DNA of 6,180 bases from an uncultured Anaerolineae bacterium (GTDB taxonomy: Bacteria > Chloroflexota > Anaerolineae > Anaerolineales > Villigracilaceae). The position numbers and the translations under genes were made by a program. The stretch lies in contig CAINXK010000426.1 of NCBI GenBank assembly GCA_903854805.1, forward strand, positions 1 to 6,180, given 5' to 3'. Below are positions 1 to 4,174 of this stretch, in pieces. The first letter of the stretch is position 1. Every line of letters starts with the position of its first letter. The notes below the pieces were generated by a model, which searched no databases, had not been told where the DNA came from, and saw only the letters and a program-made list of their open reading frames with translations.

Positions 1-698
1 CACCAAAGTTTCAAAAGCATCCGGTAGAAACTTTTACCAAAGAAGAACTCGAGAAAATCATGAAAGCCTGTGTGTATATGCGGGAAGCGCAAACCGAGAC
101 CAGGAAGAAATTCACGATGCGCCGCCCAAGCGCTCATCGAGGGCAGGTCGGCTTTGAGAAGTGCCAGCCTGAACCCATCTGTTGCCACCATGGTGATGGA
201 GTTTCCATCCAGGTTGACCAGAGCTCCATTTAAAACCGGGCGGGCTTCATCCTGCGATGCAGCAAAAGAGACTGCCTGGATCATGTTTTTGAAAACCTTG
301 GCATCCAGGGACAGACCATTACTGACATCCACATCCGGGATCAATGGGAACTCACTTCCTTCCATTCCCTTGACCGTTCCTTTGAAAGCCCCAAATTTCA
401 AATCTGCTTCTGGTTTTCCATTGGCTGAAAAAACAATTTCGGGTTCGCTCAAGGCATTGACCATGTCAGTCAGGACGCGGGCTGGCAAGGCCAGATTGAA
501 GCCGCCGTCCATGTTTGCATCCATCCAGACTGAAACTCCCAATGTGAGATCGGTTGTTGTCAGACGCAACTGGCTTTCGTCTTTGCTGAGCAAGACAGTG
601 GTCAGGATAGGCAATTGCATCCGATTCCCAACCGCGCGGCCTACCAGCGCCAGGCTTTCAGCGAAACTATTTTTTTGTACAGTCACTTTGCTTGTCAT
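1..698 (-). CDS. dnaN: DNA polymerase III beta subunit (sliding clamp), truncated
   Basis: The ATG at 698 is preceded by AGGAG (spacing 6). The frame stays open to the left edge, so the stop is outside the window. The protein starts MTSKVTVQKNSFAESLALVGRAV and continues with PILTTVLL, LRLTTTDLTLGV, LPARVLTDMVNAL, PLIPDVD and MVATDGFRLALLKADLP (residues 170-186). These match clamp domain I and the first half of domain II; the VATDGxRLA signature sits at about its usual place. A full clamp has about 370 residues. Clamp-like sequence stops near residue 186 (base ~141), and the remaining ~46 codons are antisense to the recombinase fragment and unlike a clamp. The rest of domain II and all of domain III are missing, so normal ring formation is unlikely. 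The start lies inside the end of the upstream gene (32-nt overlap), suggesting translational coupling. As a clamp away from the dnaA/recF context it is probably element-encoded. Confidence 0.8.
   Translation of the reverse strand, partial: MTSKVTVQKNSFAESLALVGRAVGNRMQLPILTTVLLSKDESQLRLTTTDLTLGVSVWMDANMDGGFNLALPARVLTDMVNALSEPEIVFSANGKPEADLKFGAFKGTVKGMEGSEFPLIPDVDVSNGLSLDAKVFKNMIQAVSFAASQDEARPVLNGALVNLDGNSITMVATDGFRLALLKADLPSMSAWAAHREFLPGLGLRFPHIHTGFHDFLEFFFGKSFYRMLLKLW
3..140 (+). pseudogene. Tyrosine recombinase (XerC/D-like) fragment, cut at right side
   Basis: The plus frame starting at base 3 has no stop until 231. Its first ~45 codons read like the linker between the N-terminal SAM-like DNA-binding domain and the catalytic domain of phage-integrase-family recombinases: a FTKEELEKIMKAC helix, then a basic stretch ending RRPSAHR. 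In family members RRPxAxR is followed by DRAxILxLLDTGLRxSEL, the first catalytic arginine region. Here that continuation is missing: after about base 137 the frame becomes the antisense of a clamp gene. The gene enters from beyond the left edge, and the catalytic Arg-His-Arg-Tyr part is absent, so it cannot be active as it stands. The family call rests on recognition of this linker. The exact break (about 134 to 142) is my estimate. Confidence 0.6.
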
Positions 699-1185
699 AA
701 TGTTTCTCCTGTGTTTGAGTTTCAATATCTTTCAAGTTGTCGAGCCACTGCTCAAGGGCCGCAATGTGTTTCTCGTCTTCTGCGATCTGGGCCATCAATT
801 CTGAATGGCTGGGAAATTGGGTGAGCTGCTCTTGAAGATCAGCCAGCCAGGTTTGTAAATCATCCACAGAAATTGACAGTGGGACAGACTGGCTTGCACG
901 ACCAGGCCATTGCGAAATCAGAAGCTTTTCTGATTCTGCGGGGCTGGCAATCAATGCCTGTCGATTGGTGAGGTCGATTACCAGGTGGAAATCGGCGGGA
1001 CAATCGGATCCACCCAGATTGAAGGGTTCCAACTGGGGTCGTATCCTTGGATGGCGGATATAAGCCAGGTAACCGGCCCAGAGCCCAGTGAAGGTGGTCA
1101 GGCCATCAGATACCATCACTTCATCACCGCAAAGTTCCCACCATACTGCCAGAAAACGAGCGCCGCGGTAGTTTCTGTAGCCCAC
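667..1185 (-). CDS. Hypothetical protein upstream of dnaN
   Basis: I do not recognise a named family. From the GTG at 1185 the product is 172 residues. The N-terminal half is rich in aromatic residues and glycine (VGYRNYRGARF, LAVWWELCGDE, then TFTGLWAGYLAYIRHP). The C-terminal part, from about residue 100, is helical and charged, with a predicted coiled-coil look (DDLQTWLADLQEQL, then EDEKHIAALEQWLDNL). There are no membrane segments and no signal peptide. Protein-like sequence appears to continue upstream of GTG 1185 in the same frame, but a TAG at 1191-1189 blocks it. The strong AAGGAG-ATG start at 1248 therefore gives only 19 codons. GTG 1185 has its own GGAG six bases away, so reinitiation is plausible; otherwise this is a nonsense-mutated gene. 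The 3' end overlaps dnaN by 32 nt, so the two form one transcription unit. Confidence 0.6.
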   Translation of the reverse strand: MGYRNYRGARFLAVWWELCGDEVMVSDGLTTFTGLWAGYLAYIRHPRIRPQLEPFNLGGSDCPADFHLVIDLTNRQALIASPAESEKLLISQWPGRASQSVPLSISVDDLQTWLADLQEQLTQFPSHSELMAQIAEDEKHIAALEQWLDNLKDIETQTQEKHYDKQSDCTKK

Positions 1186-1188
1186 TGC

Positions 1189-1248
1189 CTACTCCAGAAG
1201 TGGAGCGGGTGGCACAGGTATGTTGAGTTGAACTGTTTTTGTTTCCAT
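1189..1248 (-). CDS. 19-codon leader ORF or broken 5' end of the next gene
   Basis: The ATG at 1248 has a near-perfect ribosome site (AAGGAG, spacing 5). The reading frame ends after 19 codons at TAG 1191-1189. The peptide contains VQLNIPVPPAPLLE, with a proline pair. The reading frame after the TAG is the same as that of the 172-residue protein, and its GTG lies two codons further on. Two readings fit: a nonsense mutation in an originally 193-codon gene, or a leader peptide whose termination delivers ribosomes to GTG 1185. I slightly favour the mutation, because the sequence flows naturally across the stop. Confidence 0.45.
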   Translation of the reverse strand: METKTVQLNIPVPPAPLLE

Positions 1249-1307
1249 AAGTCTCCTTGTGAATTGAATAGCCAACGTTTGTGGAAATAAAAAAACCGAC
1301 GTTTTGT

Positions 1308-1329
1308 GTCTGTAAATATTGATACAGAC
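1308..1329. repeat. Inverted repeat over a -10 box (possible operator)
   Basis: GTCTGTA (1308-1314) and TACAGAC (1323-1329) are perfect 7-bp arms around an 8-base AT-rich spacer. The site overlaps the proposed -10 of the minus-strand unit, as expected of a repressor operator. It shares a GTCTG core with the neighbouring 13-bp inverted repeat. Confidence 0.5.
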
Positions 1330-1348
1330 CTTCAAATGCAACGGTCAA
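1319..1348 (-). promoter_or_regulatory. Likely promoter of the leader ORF/hypothetical/dnaN unit
   Basis: On the minus strand TTGACC (1348-1343) lies 18 bases from TATCAA (1324-1319), about 70 bases upstream of the ATG at 1248. The -10 is covered by a perfect 7-bp inverted repeat (GTCTGTA / TACAGAC), and the spacer contains one arm of the 13-bp repeat, so repressor control is plausible. The call is by eye. Confidence 0.45.
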
Positions 1349-1380
1349 AAAGGCTTTTGGGATTTGAATTTGAAGGTCTG
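1325..1380. repeat. 13-bp perfect inverted repeat with 30-base spacer
   Basis: CAGACCTTCAAAT (1325-1337) is the exact reverse complement of 1368-1380. A third copy, with one mismatch over 16 bases, is at 1767-1782 in the same direction as 1366-1381. No T-run follows either arm, so it is not an ordinary terminator. It lies in the divergent promoter region, and could be an operator pair or a recombinase/transposase recognition site. Confidence 0.6.
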
Positions 1381-1395
1381 GGAAAATACGTCATA

Positions 1396-1424
1396 TTGAC
1401 TTAGTGTATCCCGCAGGATACAAT
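1396..1424 (+). promoter_or_regulatory. Sigma70-type promoter of the orphan antitoxin with internal operator
   Basis: TTGACT (1396-1401) and TACAAT (1419-1424) are separated by 17 bases. Inside lies a perfect 7-bp inverted repeat, TGTATCC (1405-1411) / GGATACA (1416-1422), with a 4-base spacer overlapping the -10. This is the layout expected for antitoxin autorepression. Counting 7 bases from the -10 places the transcript start at about 1431, exactly on an in-frame ATG, which implies a leaderless mRNA. Confidence 0.75.
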
Positions 1425-1430
1425 GCTTGT

Positions 1431-1739
1431 ATGACTGGAATGAAAAATAATGGGATTACCACCAGCTTGTGGGACGCATCTGACCATCTGGAAACAGAAG
1501 ATGATATGGTTCAATACTTAGGGGCAGCGTTTGAAGATGGCGATCCTGCGCTAATTTGTGCAGTTCTTGGGGATATCGCAAGAGCCAAAAGGATGTCCAA
1601 AATCGCAGAACAGGCTGGTCTTGGACGTACCAGCCTTTACAAAGCCTTATCTCCTGAAGGTCATCCAGATTTCGCGACGATCCTGAAAGTGATCAATGCA
1701 CTTGGCATGAAGTTACAGGCAACATCTGCAAAGGGATGA
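1431..1739 (+). CDS. Orphan antitoxin, putative addiction module antidote (COG3636-type, HTH)
   Basis: This is a small XRE-like DNA-binding protein of the 'putative addiction module antidote' family, which normally neutralises and co-represses a RelE/ParE-like toxin. Visible are the family-typical LWDASDHLETEDDMVQYLGAAFEDGDP near the N-terminus and a helix-turn-helix region around residues 54-75 (MSKIAEQAGLGRTSLYKAL). The family-typical end follows: PDFATILKVINALGMKLQ. The length of 102 residues is normal. An in-frame GTG at 1404 lies inside the promoter and is rejected. ATG 1431 coincides with the predicted transcript start, and ATG 1440 is an alternative. The toxin gene, usually immediately upstream, is absent: the preceding bases hold only promoters and repeats, and nothing toxin-like follows before the next gene. 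It may be an anti-addiction gene, a remnant, or a regulator of the divergent unit. Confidence 0.8.
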   Translation: MTGMKNNGITTSLWDASDHLETEDDMVQYLGAAFEDGDPALICAVLGDIARAKRMSKIAEQAGLGRTSLYKALSPEGHPDFATILKVINALGMKLQATSAKG

Positions 1740-1831
1740 AATTCTCACTTGTAAACAAATGGAATTGAATTTGATGGTCTGGCTAATGGGGTTGACATTA
1801 ACAAATCCGTTTATTACCTGAAATGAATTGT

Positions 1832-1862
1832 TTGATTTATCGCGATCGAAACGAGATATAAT
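1832..1862 (+). promoter_or_regulatory. Promoter of the phd-vapC operon
   Basis: A perfect TATAAT (1857-1862) is preceded by TTGATT (1832-1837) with a long 19-base spacer. It lies 38 bases upstream of the antitoxin ATG. An inverted repeat, AATTGCA (1860-1866) / TGCAATT (1879-1885), overlaps the end of the -10 and the transcript start, fitting autorepression by the Phd-VapC complex. Confidence 0.55.
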
Positions 1863-1885
1863 TGCAATAGCAGGATAATGCAATT
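1860..1885. repeat. Inverted repeat, likely TA operator
   Basis: Perfect 7-bp arms AATTGCA and TGCAATT, with a 12-base spacer, lie between the -10 box and the AAGGAG ribosome site (1889-1894) of the antitoxin gene. The position suits a Phd/YefM operator; binding is inferred only. Confidence 0.5.
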
Positions 1886-1899
1886 GATAAGGAGATTTT

Positions 1900-2190
1900 A
1901 TGAACACAAAAGTGAGTATTGGCCAGGTAAAGCGCGATATTTCTGAGTTGGTAAATCGCGTAAACTATGCTGGGGAACGGATTGTTCTGACATCTCGAGG
2001 CAAACCGAAGGCTGCATTGATTAGTATGGATGATTACGATCGCCTTTTGAAAAGCGAAAATCGTCTCGCTGATGTCCAGAATTGGCTGGCAGAAACACGA
2101 AGGTTCTCCAGCGAGATTGAGGCCCGGAAAGGACAGATTGATGTTGACACGGTCTTGAATGCAGATCGGGATGACTTGGAGCAAAGATGA
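1900..2190 (+). CDS. Type II antitoxin, Phd/YefM family
   Basis: This is the antitoxin of a TA pair: it binds and blocks the PIN toxin encoded next to it and probably represses the operon. The start has AAGGAG with spacing 5. The N-terminal domain carries the Phd/YefM pattern VSIGQVKRDISELVNRV, then GERIVLTSRGKPKAALISMDDYDRL (residues ~5-50), the fold that dimerises and binds DNA. The charged C-terminal part (~55-96, LADVQNWLAETRR to the end) should be the toxin-wrapping segment. The length of 96 residues is slightly long but usual for versions paired with VapC. The stop overlaps the toxin start as ATGA, giving translational coupling. It looks intact. Confidence 0.9.
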   Translation: MNTKVSIGQVKRDISELVNRVNYAGERIVLTSRGKPKAALISMDDYDRLLKSENRLADVQNWLAETRRFSSEIEARKGQIDVDTVLNADRDDLEQR

Positions 2191-2633
2191 CCGATAATTA
2201 TCTTGTGCTGGATGCCAGTGTCGCATTGAAGGCAATTCTCCCCAATCCCATTCAGAAACATTGCCAGGCGTTGATAAAAACTTTGGTCGATATACAGCCA
2301 GTGGCGCCGGCGTTATGGGCGCACGAAACTACTTCTGTGATTGCAAAATCAGTTCATTTTGGGCAAATAACAGAAGTTGAAGGAAGGCATGCCCTCGAGT
2401 TGATCCAGGAATTGGGGGTGCAGTTGTTTCTACCTGAAGCTGCCAGTAATAAAGCTGCGTTTGAGTGGGCTGTTCGGATGAAGCGTGCTTCTGCGTATGA
2501 TTGCTATTATCTGGTGCTTGCCCAGGACCTCGAATGTGATTTCTGGACTGCGGATCATCGACTGTACAATTGGCTTAAAAATGAAAATTTAAAATGGCTG
2601 AAATGGATTGAAGATATAAAAGCAATTGAGTAA
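2187..2633 (+). CDS. vapC: Type II toxin, VapC-like PIN-domain ribonuclease
   Basis: This is a PIN-domain endoribonuclease toxin of 148 residues, a usual size. The metal-binding acidic residues are all in place: D9 in LVLDASVALK, E47 in WAHETTSVI, D105 in SAYDCYYL, and D123 in FWTADHRL. Family members use these to hold Mg2+ and cut RNA (initiator tRNA or rRNA in studied VapCs); the target here is unknown. The reading frame is undamaged, so it should be active when its antitoxin is lost. It overlaps the antitoxin gene by 4 nt and is followed by a strong terminator. This is the only complete toxin among the three TA loci of the window. The tryptophan- and lysine-rich C-terminus (NWLKNENLKWLKWIED) is notable. 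Confidence 0.9.
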   Translation: MTDNYLVLDASVALKAILPNPIQKHCQALIKTLVDIQPVAPALWAHETTSVIAKSVHFGQITEVEGRHALELIQELGVQLFLPEAASNKAAFEWAVRMKRASAYDCYYLVLAQDLECDFWTADHRLYNWLKNENLKWLKWIEDIKAIE

Positions 2634-2662
2634 ACCTTTATCATTTTGCCTGACTGTCTTTT

Positions 2663-2703
2663 GATGACCCTCGGTTGATTTTTCTTGCCGAGGGTCATCT
2701 TTT
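2663..2703 (+). terminator. Rho-independent terminator after vapC
   Basis: GATGACCCTCGG (2663-2674) pairs perfectly with CCGAGGGTCATC (2688-2699): a 12-bp stem with a 13-base loop, followed by TTTT. It lies 30 bases after the vapC stop, between convergent genes. The minus-strand copy lacks a T-run, so it works mainly for vapC. Confidence 0.85.
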
Positions 2704-2736
2704 GGATTCATAAAATCCAATTGTTGCAGAGACTGT

Positions 2737-3141
2737 CTAATACTCCGTAGGCAGCATGATCACGCGTCCACCCAGGTAATCCGATTGCTCGGCATACAGG
2801 GTAATTTCGGGCAATGGAAAATCGGTGTACTCGATCTCCATCTTGCTCAGATGAATGAAATTTCCATCGGTGCATGTAAAGGTTGCTTTCCTGCCATCGT
2901 TTACGACCAGTTTCCTTACCTGAAAAGGCTCTGTGGATACCTTGGGGTAGATTTGATAAGATGCGATCGCATCCATCAACCAGTAGGCTTTGGCGGTATC
3001 TGCCAGGTATTTCGCCCCATCAGTCATCAGTAGTACCGTTTTCATAAATGGATAGCGCAAACGGGTGTAGCTTTCCGTGCCAGTAAAGCCCGGCAGGCTG
3101 TTCAAGAGTTCCTGTGTCAGTTGTTCCTGTTGTGTGTCCAT
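2737..3141 (-). CDS. DUF6876-like hypothetical protein
   Basis: I recognise this as resembling the DUF6876 family, small proteins of unknown function common on bacterial mobile elements. The 134 residues show the family-like blocks GFTGTESYTRL (near residue 18), TDGAKYLADTAKAYWLMDAIASYQ (~40-63) and a C-terminal half with FTCTDGNFIHL and IEYTDFPLPEITLY. There is no signal peptide or membrane segment, and no catalytic motif that I can name. GGAG precedes the ATG with spacing of about 7. It converges on vapC across the terminator. The upstream ~250 bases contain only a decayed toxin remnant, so it may be read with the antitoxin upstream or from a weak promoter I cannot pinpoint. Confidence 0.7.
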   Translation of the reverse strand: MDTQQEQLTQELLNSLPGFTGTESYTRLRYPFMKTVLLMTDGAKYLADTAKAYWLMDAIASYQIYPKVSTEPFQVRKLVVNDGRKATFTCTDGNFIHLSKMEIEYTDFPLPEITLYAEQSDYLGGRVIMLPTEY

Positions 3142-3255
3142 GGTTTTCTCCAGTGAAATAGAAAAAAACAGGAAACCTGGGAATTTCGGTCTCTTGTTTT
3201 AGAAGTGATTTTGCTAAATTGTTTTTGTGTGGGTTAGATTGCCGTGCAATGATCT
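3142..3255. other. AT-rich intergenic stretch, nothing coding
   Basis: It lies between the Doc remnant and the DUF6876-like gene. A short inverted repeat, ATTGC (3238-3242) / GCAAT (3246-3250), is visible. No convincing promoter pair was found. The stretch is about where the rest of a Doc gene would have been, but I cannot align it to that family. Confidence 0.4.
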
Positions 3256-3389
3256 TTAAACAAGGTGTGTTGTCTCGTCAATTTCCAGCTGGTTTGTGGT
3301 TGCGTAATCCTTCAGGCCAACTCTCCCGTCGGTTTCAGCGGTCAAACGAGAATGACTGAAAACACTTGCAGAGAGGTTCTTGCTTTCAT
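3256..3389 (-). pseudogene. Degenerate Doc/Fic-type toxin remnant
   Basis: Antitoxins like the neighbouring one usually precede a death-on-curing toxin, and this stretch looks like the Doc N-terminus. An ATG (3389-3387) overlaps the antitoxin stop as TGATG, but that frame ends after 15 codons. In another frame the minus strand reads LSASVFSHSRLTAETDGRVGLKDY, close to the Doc pattern LSxxxxLxIHxRLIxETGGxxGLRD. It runs to a stop at 3256. The Fic core HPFxDGNKRT, needed for kinase/AMP-transfer chemistry, is absent, so there is no active toxin. A frameshift near the start plus loss of the 3' two thirds explains this best. The resemblance is moderate and short. Confidence 0.5.
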
Positions 3390-3628
3390 CAGCGAGCGAG
3401 CGCTTCCAGCGCAGGTCTGTAGTCCTGGATAAATTCAGATACTTGCCCCGCAAATTCTTCATCAACGCCGGCGATATTGACTTCCAGGGGGCGAATGGTG
3501 ATTTGTCTGGCAGCAGTATCTAATTCGATCCTTACATCAGAGCCAGCACTTACACCCAGGCTTTTGAGCATTTCTCGAGGGAGTGAAACGACTTCGCTGT
3601 TTCCTGTTCTGAAGATTTTTCTGATCAT
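3389..3628 (-). CDS. AbrB/MazE-type (SpoVT-AbrB) antitoxin
   Basis: This 79-residue protein has a swapped-hairpin AbrB DNA-binding domain: IRKIFRTGNSEVVSLPREMLKSLGVSAGSDVRIEL, then QITIRPLE (residues ~2-49). The C-terminal part, VDEEFAGQVSEFIQDYRPALEALAR, is typical of antitoxins paired with Doc toxins. AAGGAG with spacing 5 supports the ATG. A 12-bp perfect palindrome just upstream is a likely autoregulation site. The partner gene behind it is broken, so this is an orphan antitoxin that may still bind DNA or neutralise toxins of related elements. Confidence 0.85.
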   Translation of the reverse strand: MIRKIFRTGNSEVVSLPREMLKSLGVSAGSDVRIELDTAARQITIRPLEVNIAGVDEEFAGQVSEFIQDYRPALEALAR

Positions 3629-3639
3629 GGCATCTCCTT

Positions 3640-3661
3640 GCGTAATTACGCCATAAGTATA
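3640..3661 (-). promoter_or_regulatory. Promoter region and palindromic operator of the AbrB-type antitoxin
   Basis: GCGTAATTACGC (3640-3651) is a perfect 12-bp palindrome directly upstream of the AAGGAG ribosome site. A TATACT -10 (3661-3656, minus) is next to it, so the predicted transcript start falls in the palindrome. No good -35 is seen, so the promoter is weak or activator-dependent. Palindromes of this kind are typical AbrB/MazE binding sites. Confidence 0.5.
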
Positions 3662-3686
3662 TCAACAAACAGTTTCTTGGAATTCA

Positions 3687-3717
3687 GGGCAGGCAGGGAG
3701 ATCATCCCTACCTGCCC
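3687..3717 (-). terminator. GC-rich hairpin at the end of the radC-exonuclease operon
   Basis: GGGCAGGCAGGGA (3687-3699) and TCCCTACCTGCCC (3705-3717) form a 13-bp stem with a 5-base loop. The single mismatch is C-A on the plus strand but a G-U wobble in minus-strand RNA, so the hairpin suits minus transcription. It begins 6 bases after the stop of the 144-residue gene. No good U-run follows, so termination may be partial or the stem may protect the 3' end. Confidence 0.5.
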
Positions 3718-3722
3718 TTTGT

Positions 3723-4157
3723 CTAAAAGTCGTCAAAAAGATCTGCTGAAGCACCACCGTCCACCCAATAAGCCTCATCGTCACCCAGACGGGTAGCGTT
3801 TTCATAAAGTTCAGTGAGTGGGCCTTCGTCATATTCCATATCCTGTGGCGCGGACAGCTCCGTTACAACTGGATTGGATCTGAACTGAATGCGCAGGATT
3901 TCACGCCAGGGGTGAATTTCATCATTGCCAAGCGCTTGTACGGCAGCATCTGCCATTTCGAGCAGCAGGTCTTCTTCTATGCGGTCAGGGGTCAGACCGT
4001 GATCAGCCAGGGTTTGCGCCAGGATTTCAGCGACTTGTCCCCAGGTGACCTGAAATACAGGTGTTTCCATCCGGTGACCGGCCTTCGCCAGGATTTTTGA
4101 GACTTCGAAACCGGTCTCAAGGTATTCAAGTTGTTGTAAATTGGAAATCTGATTCAT
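3723..4157 (-). CDS. Acidic hypothetical protein with possible clamp-binding C-terminus
   Basis: I do not recognise a family. The 144-residue product is acidic and soluble, with a helical middle (VTWGQVAEILAQTL, then IEEDLLLEMADAAVQAL at ~38-76) and an acidic end GDDEAYWVDGGASADLFDDF. The last residues contain SADLF (137-141), close to the QADMF pentapeptide that E. coli DNA polymerase III alpha uses to hold the beta clamp; this is a suggestion only. AGGAGG precedes the ATG (spacing about 6). The gene begins 17 nt after the exonuclease stop, so the two are surely co-transcribed, and the unit ends at the hairpin that follows. Its context suggests a role in DNA replication or repair on the element. 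Confidence 0.7.
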   Translation of the reverse strand: MNQISNLQQLEYLETGFEVSKILAKAGHRMETPVFQVTWGQVAEILAQTLADHGLTPDRIEEDLLLEMADAAVQALGNDEIHPWREILRIQFRSNPVVTELSAPQDMEYDEGPLTELYENATRLGDDEAYWVDGGASADLFDDF

Positions 4158-4174
4158 GGAATCCTCCTGTTGAG

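Larger units (their letters stand above)
1740..1899. other. Intergenic control region before the phd-vapC pair
   Basis: No gene is seen here. It holds the third copy of the AATTTGAWGGTCTGG motif (1767-1782), an isolated TTGACA (1792-1797) without a convincing -10, and the promoter and operator-like repeat of the downstream TA operon. Confidence 0.6.

Noticed and set aside
70..804. 244-codon plus-strand open frame
   Set aside because: It is antisense to the clearly recognisable DnaN frame, and its protein is low-complexity Ser/Arg-rich with no family look and no ribosome site.
985..1348. Short plus- and minus-strand frames over the hypothetical gene start
   Set aside because: No ribosome sites or recognisable protein features; they overlap the better-supported 667-1185 gene and the promoter region.
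1404..1739. 111-residue version of the orphan antitoxin from GTG 1404
   Set aside because: The GTG is inside the -35/-10 promoter, so it cannot be on the transcript; ATG 1431 or 1440 fits better.
1792..1820. TTGACA at 1792-1797 as a second promoter of the TA operon
   Set aside because: No acceptable -10 at 16-18 bases (only TTACCT); the TATAAT at 1857 is better placed.
1837..2261. Minus-strand frames over the Phd antitoxin
   Set aside because: They are antisense shadows of a well-recognised antitoxin gene with a good start, promoter and ATGA overlap.
3256..3465. 69-residue minus-strand frame as an intact gene
   Set aside because: Its first part is the out-of-frame end of the AbrB-type antitoxin; only the last part has a Doc-like look, so it is listed as a remnant.
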